Shown here: positions 50,843-59,005 of the stretch, in pieces
Numbering within the stretch: the stretch's first letter is position 1
Layout of the letters: the number at the start of each line of letters is the position of its first letter
Assembly (NCBI GenBank): GCA_038878695.1
Contig: JAVZVD010000002.1
Span: 94,734-158,733 of the forward strand
DNA: 64,000 nt
Direction of reading: 5' to 3'
Source: Fervidicoccaceae archaeon
Lineage (GTDB): Archaea; Thermoproteota; Thermoprotei_A; Sulfolobales; Fervidicoccaceae
Program-made: the position numbers and the translations under genes
The notes under the pieces: model-generated
Told to the model about the DNA's origin: nothing
The model's database searches: none
What the model saw: only the letters and a program-made list of their open reading frames with translations

Positions 50843-52426
50843 GTGCGGGTGGCCCTCGTTCGAGTCAACCCGGGGCCATCCAAATACACCAGCACGTTCG
50901 GGCTAGTTCCTCCGCCTCTCGGCCTGGCCTCTCTGGCCGGAGCCGTCAGGGACTTCGCCGACGTGAGGATCGTCGACGCCGAGGCCGAGCGGCTCAGCCG
51001 CTCGAGGCTGGTTGAGAGGCTCGAGGAGCTGGACCCGGACGTGATCGGCGTGACCGTGAACGCCTCGATATATCACGACGAGGCCGTGGAGGTCGCGCGC
51101 GTAGCCAAGAGGTTGGGGGCCTTCGCCATCGCCGGAGGACACCACGCCACATTCGCCTACCCTCTTCTCCTAAAGAGCGGTTTCGACGCGGTGGTGCTGG
51201 GCGAGGGCGAGAGAGCTTTTCGTGAACTCTTACTCTCGCTCGAGGAGCGTGGGAGGCCCCCTCGAGCTCCGGGGCTGGCCTTCCTCGACGCAGAGGGGAG
51301 AATGGTCGCCGAGCCCCCGGCTCTTCTCGAGAACCTCGACGACCTCCCCCTCCCAGCTTACGACCTACTCAACAGGAGGCTCTATAGAGCCGGGGCCCTC
51401 TCGCCGAGCTCGAGCATCGCGCTCCTCGAGAGCTCGAGAGGTTGCCCCTACGACTGCGATTTCTGCGACGTCAGCCCCTTTTGGGGAAGGAGGTGGAGGC
51501 TCAAGAGCTCGAGGAGAATAATAGAGGAGCTCGAGCTCGTGGCCGGGCTGGGCTACAACTGGGTGTTCTTCGTTGACGACAACTTCGTGATCCCGGGGAG
51601 AGTGAAGGAGAGGCTAGAGCTGCTGAGCGTAATCGCGGAGCGGGGCCTGGACAGGCTCAGCTACATAGTGCAGCTTAGAGCCGACCTAGCCGCGAGGCAC
51701 CCGGAGCTCGTCGACGCCATGGCGAGAGCCGGCGTCAAGGTGGCCTTCCTCGGCGTAGAGTCCGGCGACGAGGGGGTGCTGAGGGAGATGAAGAAGTCCT
51801 CCGGCGTGGCGCAGGCGTTAGAGGCCGTCGAAGCTCTCAGCAAACGGGGGATCCTGGTCCTCGGAGGGTTCGTCATTGGAGCCCCCTACGAGACCGTCGA
51901 GGCTATGAAGCGCACCCTCAAGCTGGTTAGGAGGCTCATAGAGAGGGGGCTCGACGCCCTCCAGATCACGATATACACCCCGCTCCCCGGCTCTAAGGCC
52001 TTCCACGAGGCCGCGGTCAAGAGAGCTCTCAGGACGCTCAAGTGGCGCTACTACGACTGTCTTCACCCAGTCACGAGGGGCGGGGTCAGCGCCCTGAGGC
52101 TTCTCTGGATCTCGAAGTTCGAGCCCTACAAGTTCTATGCGGTGAAGTGGTTGCTACGTAAGCTCGGGAGGATCCCGAAATTCTCCAAGCCCGCCGCGGA
52201 GGCTGCCTATCGGTACATGCTCAGGAGGCTGCCAAGCTATCTCCTGGGCTTCTTGAGCCTCCCCCTGAGGGTGTTACGCGAGGCGCTGCCTCTCCTGCTG
52301 GAGAGAATAGGCGCCGAGGAGGAGAGGGTGCTCGAGGAGGTGCTCGAGGCCGTGCGCGCGTTGAGAGCTCGGAGCCTACGCGGGGTCGCGGCTGAGGCGA
52401 AGATTCTCGAGCAGTCCCACGGCTAG
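50843..52426 (+). CDS. B12-binding-domain radical SAM protein
   Basis: About 527 residues. An N-terminal cobalamin-binding domain (residues 1-150; PPPLGLASLAGAVRDFADV, then GGHHATFAYPLLLKSG and VLGEGERAFRELLL) precedes a radical SAM core with SRGCPYDCDFCDVSPFWG (C-x3-C-x2-C, about 200-207), then VFFVDDNF and FLGVESGDEGVL. A basic helical tail follows. The GTG at 50843 is chosen because GGAGGAG sits at 50832-50837 and gives the family start VRVALVRVNPGPSKYTS; upstream in-frame sequence is antisense truD. Similar enzymes methylate unactivated carbons; the substrate is unknown. Confidence 0.88.
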   Translation: MRVALVRVNPGPSKYTSTFGLVPPPLGLASLAGAVRDFADVRIVDAEAERLSRSRLVERLEELDPDVIGVTVNASIYHDEAVEVARVAKRLGAFAIAGGHHATFAYPLLLKSGFDAVVLGEGERAFRELLLSLEERGRPPRAPGLAFLDAEGRMVAEPPALLENLDDLPLPAYDLLNRRLYRAGALSPSSSIALLESSRGCPYDCDFCDVSPFWGRRWRLKSSRRIIEELELVAGLGYNWVFFVDDNFVIPGRVKERLELLSVIAERGLDRLSYIVQLRADLAARHPELVDAMARAGVKVAFLGVESGDEGVLREMKKSSGVAQALEAVEALSKRGILVLGGFVIGAPYETVEAMKRTLKLVRRLIERGLDALQITIYTPLPGSKAFHEAAVKRALRTLKWRYYDCLHPVTRGGVSALRLLWISKFEPYKFYAVKWLLRKLGRIPKFSKPAAEAAYRYMLRRLPSYLLGFLSLPLRVLREALPLLLERIGAEEERVLEEVLEAVRALRARSLRGVAAEAKILEQSHG

Positions 52427-52494
52427 CCCCGCCGATGAGTCTGGCGAGCCTGAGGAGGGGGGCGGTGGGATAGAGCGTTCTGTTCTTTATCGCC

Positions 52495-54018
52495 TCATGC
52501 TCTAGCCTGGGCCGCGGAGGCGCTCCGCTCACGACGACTCTCTGCGTCCTCGATCCTCTCGACGGTCTCCGCGTGCGTCTCCTCGCCCACGAGGCCGCGC
52601 TCGAGCCTCACGCGCATCAAAGATCTGAGCGCCCCATAGTACGCTCTCGCAACATCATTTCGACTCATCCAAAAGGTCTCGTAGTTCAGCACGTCCTTCC
52701 ACGTTGAGGCCGAGTCGATCAGGCAGCAGTGGTCCTCGAGGCTCCCAGCCCTCAACCTGTAGCCGTGCCTCTCCGGGTCCTCGGAGACGAGGCTGTCGGG
52801 ATCCACGAAGGGGGCGAGAGGAGCCACGAAAGCTTGCATCTTCTCTCTGACCTCTCTCCCCATCTTTTTGTGCCGATATGCCTAGGGCCGAGTTCTCGTC
52901 CTAGAGCAGCAACCCTACCATGAAGTAGAGGTCGACTCTGCTCGCTCTCTCCAGAGCCGACCTGACGAAGGACTCGGGCTCGCCGTCGTAGCTCCCGCCG
53001 AAGGCCCTCCTCACATGCTCGTCTTGACTCTCCGGCGATATTTGGAGCCCTATCGCTCGTGCTCCGAGCATCGAGACCATCTTAATGGCTTAGAGAGGAG
53101 GAGGCCTATAGAATTCGAGGCACACGAAGACGTCGACGGGCTCCTCTCTGCTCTCCCTCACGAGCTCCTCGAGCCAGCCCCCCGAGCAACTGAAGGTCCC
53201 CGAGCGCGAAGACCGGGATCTTGAAGTACTCCGTGGCGCTTCTCACCTCGCCCCACAGAACGCGAGGGAGCTTCCGAGCCAGAGAGCTCCCGCCCAGGTA
53301 TTTAGAGTAGGCGCTCCTCGAGCATCCACACGTGACGCAATCGAAGACGCAGCCCTTATAGACCAGCACCACTCCTATGGGGTCCTCGAGGAACCTAGCG
53401 AAGGGGGCGGAGCTCATCGGATCCCCCGAGGTCAGAGCTCTCCCGAAGAGCATGGCGTAGTCCACGGCGTAGGCATCGAGGCTCTCCGGAGGACGAGGAG
53501 GCCTTGTGAGTCGAGCCGAGCCTCCCCGCCTCAACGCCACACCGGGTGAGTCATTTACCTCTCCCCGCCCATCGATGAGGATGCGCACGAGGGCCAGGAG
53601 AGTCCTCGGTCGTGTCGCCTAGTACTACGTAATCGACGGCGTCGCAGATCCTCAGGAGCTCCTCGTAGTAGAGCGTCGCGGTGAGCTCCCCGACGATCAT
53701 GGGCACGTCCGGGTGCGGTCTCTTCAGGTCCCTCGCGAGGTTCAGTGCTCCGTGCACGCGGATGAGCCGGTGGAGGTCCAGCGCGAACACCCCCGGCTCT
53801 TGGCCTCCTCAGCACGCGCTCGACGTCTAGGCGCGGATTCATAGACGTTAGAGCCGCGAGATTGACCACGGAGACTCTGCAGCCATGCTTCATGAGGCGG
53901 CTCGCGAGCGATAGAAAGCCTCTATGGGATACATCTCGAAGATAGGCTAAGAGACGACGTCGCTCACCGGCCCGAGATACGTGCTCCTCCCCGACCTCTC
54001 GATCGGAGCGCCGCAGTC
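52495..54018 (-). pseudogene. decayed radical SAM protein with multiple frameshifts and stops
   Basis: Fragments of one B12-binding/radical SAM protein can be read in order across different frames: STYLGPVSDVVS*PIFEMYP, FLSLASRLMKHGCRVSVVNL, DLKRPHPDVPMIVGELTATL with VDYVVLGDTTED, GVVLVYKGCVFDCVTCGCSR (the C-x3-C-x2-C motif), VDVFVCLEFYRPPPL*AIKM, GLQISPESQDEHVRRAFGGS, then YFMVGLLL*DENSAL and a C-terminal piece PLAPFVDPDSLVSEDPERHG and VLNYETFWMSRNDV. At least four frameshifts and three in-frame stops separate them (asterisks). The last open piece (52495-52863) could be mistaken for a 122-residue gene. The gene upstream reads away from it. Confidence 0.8.
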
Positions 54019-54059
54019 TCTCGAAAAATTTAAAACGAACTTTTAAGCCAATCGACTCG

Positions 54060-54188
54060 GTGGATGCGTTGGAGGCCAGGGTGATTCTAGCGGTCCTGGC
54101 GACGATATTCTTCGTCGGCATCACGCTGTGGGGAGCCTTTAAGGTCAGGCAGGACTGGGCCAAGATCAAGCAGCAGACCGGGAAGTAG
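54060..54188 (+). CDS. 42-residue single-helix membrane peptide
   Basis: A short ORF starting at GTG encodes MDALEARVILAVLATIFFVG and then ITLWGAFKVRQDWAKIKQQT, ending GK. There is one hydrophobic helix (residues 8-26) and a basic, amphipathic C-terminus. An atttaaaac box lies 24-32 bases upstream, the ideal leaderless distance. The promoter position and the clear helix-plus-basic-tail design argue for a real gene, although it is too short for firm evidence. It could be a small subunit of a membrane complex. It faces away from the radical SAM pseudogene. Confidence 0.5.
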   Translation: MDALEARVILAVLATIFFVGITLWGAFKVRQDWAKIKQQTGK

Positions 54189-54285
54189 CCGAAGATCCCT
54201 CGATGCCGCTTCGGCCCCCCGCTCGAGACTTCGCTTTTCTTCGCTTTTCCTCAATTCTACCTCAACTCTTTATTTCTCGAGAAGT

Positions 54286-55587
54286 TCAGGACGCGCTCTC
54301 TCGAGCCCGCAGAATCTCCAGGAGCTCCGCGAGCCTCCTCTCGGCCAGCTCGGCTAGGGCCTCTTCGAGCGCCCTCCTCTCGACCCTAACGCCCCTCGAG
54401 GCCAGGAGATCTGCGAGGTCTGACAGGGGATCTCGGAGACCTGCGGGGGATGCGAGCTCCGCGAGCTCCTCGGCCAGCTCCTCGAGCTCTCTCCTTCTAC
54501 CTACCTCCACTCCTTCTACGACCTCGATCCCCTCGGACTCGAGCTCCCTCCTCGCCTCACTCGGTAGGACGGGCCTGGAGACCAAGAAGAATCTCCTAGG
54601 CGAGTAGAGGCGAGCGTACAGCTTGACCAGCTCCACCTCGCTCACCCTGACTCCTCTGCTCTTCTTCGCGATCTCGGCCGCCTCCTCCTCGCTGACCCCC
54701 AGCGCGTCGGAGAGGCCGACCCACAGGCCCTCGAGCCACTTCGTCATCCACTCCTCGGCCGAGAGAGGCCTGGTCGACGGGCCTCTGAGCTCCCTAGACC
54801 TGAGGTACCAGTCGCTCAGCTCCTTGCACTCCACGACAGCGTCGGGCCTCAGCACAGGGAGGCCCTCTCCGTCGAGCCTAGCTATATCTAGCACCCTCCC
54901 CGAGTAAAACAGCATGTCCGGCCTCAGCATCACGTAGAGCCTCCAGACAGACCTTAGATCTCTCGTGTCCTCCCAGCCTACGGGCCTCGGAGCCTCAACG
55001 AAGATGCTGAGCTCTCCTCTCCCGATCCTCACCACCGCGTTTGACGGTATAGACCCGGCCCTCTGCCTACCGCTCCTGTCGAGCGGCACGTAGCCGTGCT
55101 CTGGGTAGACGAGCCTGCCCCCGAGCTCTCCGAGCCGCGAGAGGATCGAGGCCAGCACCCACGATTGATAGACTGCTCTCATGTTCGTTCTGAGGCTCGT
55201 CGTCAGGGCGGCCCTCGCCTTGGTCAGGAACCGCTCGAGCTCGATCTTCCCGCGCAGCAGGTCGAAGGAGTAGAGGAAGAGCTTCTTCCTCAGGTGAGCC
55301 CTCGGGTCCTTGACGAAGCTCTTCATCTCCTTCGGCATGGTCCAGCCAGAGCCCCCGAGGGACGACACCGCCCTAAACAGTTCGCTCGTCAGAGAGGCTA
55401 TCCACCTGGAGGCCTCCTCGATCTCGGCCTCGCCGATCAGCATCGAGATCACGACCTCCTTCAGCTCCTCCAGGGCCTCCTCGCTGGAGGGGTCTTCGAA
55501 TCTCACTCTCTTTCTCTCGTCTACGATGGCGCCTCGCCTAGCTCTCTCGAGGAGCTCCTGGATCCTAGACAATTCGGCGATCGCCAC
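54286..55587 (-). CDS. PD-(D/E)xK nuclease-like hypothetical protein
   Basis: A 433-residue cytoplasmic protein. A helical N-terminal half (about residues 1-150) is followed by an alpha/beta region containing MLRPDMLFYSG and then VLRPDAVVECKELSDW (about 248-263). The order Pro-Asp ... Glu-x-Lys fits the catalytic core of PD-(D/E)xK nucleases. The last 90 residues are Leu/Glu/Arg-rich helix. No known restriction or CRISPR partner is adjacent; the nearest genes are a transporter-like protein (divergent) and a pseudogene. The nuclease idea is inference from one motif. Confidence 0.6.
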   Translation of the reverse strand: MAIAELSRIQELLERARRGAIVDERKRVRFEDPSSEEALEELKEVVISMLIGEAEIEEASRWIASLTSELFRAVSSLGGSGWTMPKEMKSFVKDPRAHLRKKLFLYSFDLLRGKIELERFLTKARAALTTSLRTNMRAVYQSWVLASILSRLGELGGRLVYPEHGYVPLDRSGRQRAGSIPSNAVVRIGRGELSIFVEAPRPVGWEDTRDLRSVWRLYVMLRPDMLFYSGRVLDIARLDGEGLPVLRPDAVVECKELSDWYLRSRELRGPSTRPLSAEEWMTKWLEGLWVGLSDALGVSEEEAAEIAKKSRGVRVSEVELVKLYARLYSPRRFFLVSRPVLPSEARRELESEGIEVVEGVEVGRRRELEELAEELAELASPAGLRDPLSDLADLLASRGVRVERRALEEALAELAERRLAELLEILRARESAS

Positions 55588-55722
55588 GGTGACCCCCCAC
55601 GGAGCGGGCCCCGGCTCGACATCAGGGGGCGGCGCCCCATGTTATTGCGACGCTCTAATTATTTAGCGCCCGCTGGGCCTATCAGCGCTCTTCGCCGAGA
55701 GGAGCGACGAGGCCGAGGGGCG

Positions 55723-57045
55723 TTGACGTCGGCGGAGAGAGCGAGAGCCGTCGCGCTCATCGAGTCGTTTCTGGGCTCATTCTACGTCACGGTCACGAGG
55801 GGGCTCTACGTTCCAATGCTGGCCTACAGCGGCTACGATGTCGAGGAAATATCGGCCGTGACGGTGGCGGCAGCGCTCCTCGGAGTTCTCGCATCGTACG
55901 CGTGCTATCGGCGCTCCAACGAGTTCTCCTCGAGAATCGAGGCCGCGCTCCCCATCGTCCACGGGCTCGAGAGGCTCCTCTGGCTCTGCCTACCGCTCGC
56001 CGCGCGCGACGCCTTTCTCCTCTCGCTCTGCTACTCCGCGGCCCTAGCCATCACGATTCCGGTCGGGGCTCTGCTCAACGTGGCGCTCTTCTCCTCGCTA
56101 GGCCCCGAAGCGTTCACGAGGATCTCGGCGGAGCGGGCGGCGGTGGGCTCGGCGGCCTCGATCCTCGGCGGCCTCTACGCCGTCGAGGGCTCAATGCTCA
56201 TCGGGCGAGGACAGACGTTCTTCGATTTGTACCTCTCCTCCTGCCTCGTGGGGCTCCTCGGCACGCTCTCCTTGCTCTTCCTACCCCTCGGCGCGCTCCC
56301 CGAGGGCTCCCCCGTCCCGAGTCGACTCGCTCGAGGCGAGGCCGAGGAGGCGCGCGTGAACGTCTTCGTCATGCTGTCGCTCATGATGGCGGGCGGCAAT
56401 CTCCTCGGCCTCGCCTGGCCCCCGCTCCTCAGGGACATCGGGGCCCCGCTCTACGGAGCGGCCGCGCTGAGCCTCTTCGGCAGCCTCGGCGGCGTCGTGG
56501 GCTCTCTCGCTCTCAGGGGAAGCAGGAGCTACCTGCTGGGCGTGATACTCAACACCACGCTGACCGGGGTCGTTGCTCTGGTCCGGGCCTGGCAGATCCA
56601 CGTGACGCTCTCCTTCGGCCTCTCGGCGACTTTCGTTGGAGCGAACCTCCTGGCCGCCTCGGTCTACTCGAGGTACGTCCACGCGATAGGGGTCGGCAGA
56701 GCCTCCGTGCTCCTCTCTGCGGCCAACGCGATCGGGATGTTGGCCGCCGCCCTCGCCGGCCTCGCTCTCGGCTCGGACTATCCGGCCCTCCTGGCTCTCT
56801 CGGCCTCTCTCAAGGCCCTCGCGGCTCTCGTGGCCTCGCTCGGGATCCCGGGGGCCTCGCTCGTCGAGCCGGAGACCGCGAGAGAATACGCGAGGCTCCT
56901 CTCCAGCGCGAGTCTGCTGGGCTACAATTTGGCGATGGGGGTGACGAGAGCCGTGGCGAGGCTCCTCGTGGAGTCCCTAGCTCTGGCCGCCCTCGTCGCG
57001 CTCGTACTGCTAATATACGAGGTCGCGTCCATCCTGGCTGGGTAG
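55723..57045 (+). CDS. MFS-like membrane transporter
   Basis: A 440-residue membrane protein with about 12 hydrophobic helices, resembling an MFS-type carrier (cytoplasmic loops contain ACYRRSNEFSSR and GSRSYLLGV). No substrate-specific motif is recognised. The TTG at 55723 is chosen because upstream in-frame sequence, open back to 55096, is antisense to the divergent nuclease-like gene. An aattattta box lies near 55656-55664. The MscS-like gene follows after seven bases. Confidence 0.65.
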   Translation: MTSAERARAVALIESFLGSFYVTVTRGLYVPMLAYSGYDVEEISAVTVAAALLGVLASYACYRRSNEFSSRIEAALPIVHGLERLLWLCLPLAARDAFLLSLCYSAALAITIPVGALLNVALFSSLGPEAFTRISAERAAVGSAASILGGLYAVEGSMLIGRGQTFFDLYLSSCLVGLLGTLSLLFLPLGALPEGSPVPSRLARGEAEEARVNVFVMLSLMMAGGNLLGLAWPPLLRDIGAPLYGAAALSLFGSLGGVVGSLALRGSRSYLLGVILNTTLTGVVALVRAWQIHVTLSFGLSATFVGANLLAASVYSRYVHAIGVGRASVLLSAANAIGMLAAALAGLALGSDYPALLALSASLKALAALVASLGIPGASLVEPETAREYARLLSSASLLGYNLAMGVTRAVARLLVESLALAALVALVLLIYEVASILAG

Positions 57046-57052
57046 CTCGGCC

Positions 57053-57655
57053 TTGCAGCAGAGCCTGGGGCCCCTCGCGAGAGCTCTGGCGGACCTCGCG
57101 GCGGCTCTCCCCCACATAGTCTTGGCAGCGCTGGTATTGCTTCTCTCGATCATCATAGCCAAGTACGTCAACAAACTCATAGACTACTTGGTCGTCGTCT
57201 CGCGCGTCGAGGAGCATCTCTCGGAGCTCCTCCGCGATTCCTCCCTCAGGGTGTCGCCCGTGGCGAAGGCCGTGGCCGACCTTGGGATATTGGCCGCGGG
57301 GGGCGTGGCGGCGATCTCGATCCTCCCGCTCGAGGCCGAGGCCGCCGAGGCTGCCTCGTCGTTCGTCCTTAGAATTGCGAGCGTGGGGCTCGTGCTCGTC
57401 TTTGCGATGGTGGGCTTCTCGCTCCTGACGAGGCTCCTCAGGCCGGGCGGGAGGATCGAGGCAATGCTCATCCTGACGACCTTCTTCATAGTCTTCGCGG
57501 CCCTCCTCGACTTGACCTCTCTCAGCCCCGAGGTGAGGTCGGCCCTCGCCTCGGGCCTCTCGCTAGGCCTCGGCCTCTCCATAGGGGTCCTCTCGCTCTG
57601 GCTCTTCTTCGGCGAGTACATCGAGGCCAAGCTATCAGAGCGGGAGAGGTCTTGA
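57053..57655 (+). CDS. MscS-like transmembrane-domain protein
   Basis: A 200-residue membrane protein with four or five helices. The segment AALVLLLSIIIAKYVNKLID, with the following VEEHLSELLRD and VAKAVADLGILAAGG, resembles the transmembrane-helix repeat found in small MscS-related channels. The soluble beta domain of MscS is absent. It may be a channel subunit. It starts with TTG and overlaps the start of the metalloprotease gene by four bases (ATGA), so the transporter, this gene and the protease form one transcription unit. Confidence 0.65.
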   Translation: MQQSLGPLARALADLAAALPHIVLAALVLLLSIIIAKYVNKLIDYLVVVSRVEEHLSELLRDSSLRVSPVAKAVADLGILAAGGVAAISILPLEAEAAEAASSFVLRIASVGLVLVFAMVGFSLLTRLLRPGGRIEAMLILTTFFIVFAALLDLTSLSPEVRSALASGLSLGLGLSIGVLSLWLFFGEYIEAKLSERERS

Positions 57656-58800
57656 TGAGGTCCCCCCGCCTCTCGGCCCTGATCGTCGCCCTCCTCTCGC
57701 TATGCTCCTGCGCCGCCGGGGCCGAGGAGGCCTCGAGCTCGCTTCAGGAGCTCGTCTCCGACCTGCTGCGTGCCGTGTCGGAGATCAGGGGGCTGCCCCC
57801 TCCGCCGGGAGGGGTGAAAGTCTTCGAGGTGAACTCGAGCTGGATCTCGGCGACGCGGGGCCCTCGGGGGTGGCCCACGCGCGGAGAGCTGGCGGAGGAG
57901 GCCGTGTTCATTGGCTTGCTGCTAGCCCCGCCGACCTTCTCCCTGAGAGCCGGGGAGGAGAGGTGGGCGTCCACGTTCCTGGCGGCGGCCTCCGGCTCCT
58001 CGGTCTACGTCAACGCAGACCTGGCCAAGCTCGACGACCCCTCCCTCCTCGAGGTCCTGGCCCACGAGCTCGCCCACGTGCTCCAGGGGGCCAATCTCGC
58101 TCTCCCCCGAGCAGAGAGCCTCGACGAGGAGCTCGCCCTCTCGGCGCTCGTCGAGGGCGACGCCGGCCTCACCGCTAAGCTCTTTTGCGAGTCGAGGGGG
58201 TGCTCCCACTCTCCGCCCATCGAACTCGAGGGCCTCGACGACCTCTACCTGGCCCTCAAGCTGTTCCCGTACGCCCACGGCGAGAGGTTCGCCCGATTTT
58301 TGCACGCGGTCGGAGGCTGGGCCCTTGTCAACGAGGCCTACTCCAGGCCTCCCCCCGGCACGAAGCACGTCATGTTCCCCGAGCTATACTTAGAGCTCTT
58401 AGAGGTGGGATCGGAGCGTTCGAGGACCGAGGAGAGCGTGGGCCGACTCTCGAGGCCCACCCTCGTCGAGAAGCTCGGAGCGTTCGCGGTATACTTGATT
58501 GCCTCGAGGGGGCTGAGCGAGAGGGAGGCGCTCTCTCTAGCAGAGTCCTGGGAGTGGGACCGCGTCGTCGTGAGCCCTCCGAGGTGGGCTCTCCTGGTCG
58601 AGTGGAGAATCGCGCTCTCCTCGCCCGACGACGCCGAGGCTCTCTCTGTTGCTAGCTCTAGCCGCTCGAGCGAGAGAGCTCGGCTACTCCGTCGAGCTCC
58701 GCGACCGAGCGCTCGCCGCGAGGTCCGAGAGCGGGAGAGGGGTCGAGCTCGAGGCGCGCGCGGTCGGAGACCTCGTGGTCGTGGAATCCGTCGTGGCTAG
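57652..58800 (+). CDS. secreted HExxH metalloprotease-like protein, frameshifted near its C-terminus
   Basis: A 382-residue frame. A signal peptide (LSALIVALLSLCSCAAGA) leads to a domain with LEVLAHELAHVLQGANLALP (HELAH, about residues 142-146) and SALVEGDAGLTAKLF, a Glu-Gly-Asp pattern seen as the third zinc ligand in gluzincin-like proteases. It is probably an extracellular peptidase. From about residue 331 the frame turns into an Arg/Ser-rich string typical of out-of-frame translation, while the +1 frame continues with sensible protein. A lesion therefore lies at 58640-58650, in a CTCTCTCT run. The function of the intact protein is unknown. Confidence 0.7.
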   Translation: MMRSPRLSALIVALLSLCSCAAGAEEASSSLQELVSDLLRAVSEIRGLPPPPGGVKVFEVNSSWISATRGPRGWPTRGELAEEAVFIGLLLAPPTFSLRAGEERWASTFLAAASGSSVYVNADLAKLDDPSLLEVLAHELAHVLQGANLALPRAESLDEELALSALVEGDAGLTAKLFCESRGCSHSPPIELEGLDDLYLALKLFPYAHGERFARFLHAVGGWALVNEAYSRPPPGTKHVMFPELYLELLEVGSERSRTEESVGRLSRPTLVEKLGAFAVYLIASRGLSEREALSLAESWEWDRVVVSPPRWALLVEWRIALSSPDDAEALSVASSSRSSERARLLRRAPRPSARREVRERERGRARGARGRRPRGRGIRRG

Positions 58801-59005
58801 GCGAGTCGAACTCGAGGACCTAGCGGCTCTAGCCTCCGCGAGCGTCGCGGCTCTAGCGATCCTCTCGTCGACGGCGCTGCTCGGCTGGCCTTCGAGGGCT
58901 CGCGAGCTCTGCTACGAGCTCGCTCGAGAGAGGGGGCGAAAGAGGGGATCTTGGCTTAAAAAAATTCATTCTCGAGATCCCTTCCGTAGATACACGGGCT
59001 TGTAG
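58649..59005 (+). other. out-of-frame C-terminal part of the metalloprotease
   Basis: This frame continues the protease after the shift: LALAARARELGYSVELRDRA, then a beta-like region, DLAALASASVAALAILSSTA (a probable membrane anchor helix) and a basic end (ARERGRKRG). Read with the upstream frame it would give an about 430-residue protease held at the membrane by its C-terminus. It could be a separate TTG-started gene, but its content fits a domain tail better. The final 40 bases overlap the convergent membrane-protein gene. Confidence 0.55.

Noticed and set aside
52495..52863. Independent 122-residue hypothetical gene
   Set aside because: Its sequence (APFVDP, ERHGY, LNYETFWMSR) is the expected C-terminus of the decayed radical SAM protein, so it is part of the pseudogene.
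55096..55722. Long open frame extending the transporter-like gene upstream by 209 codons
   Set aside because: It lies antisense to the PD-(D/E)xK-like gene and reads as a charged shadow; the hydrophobic protein begins at the TTG at 55723.
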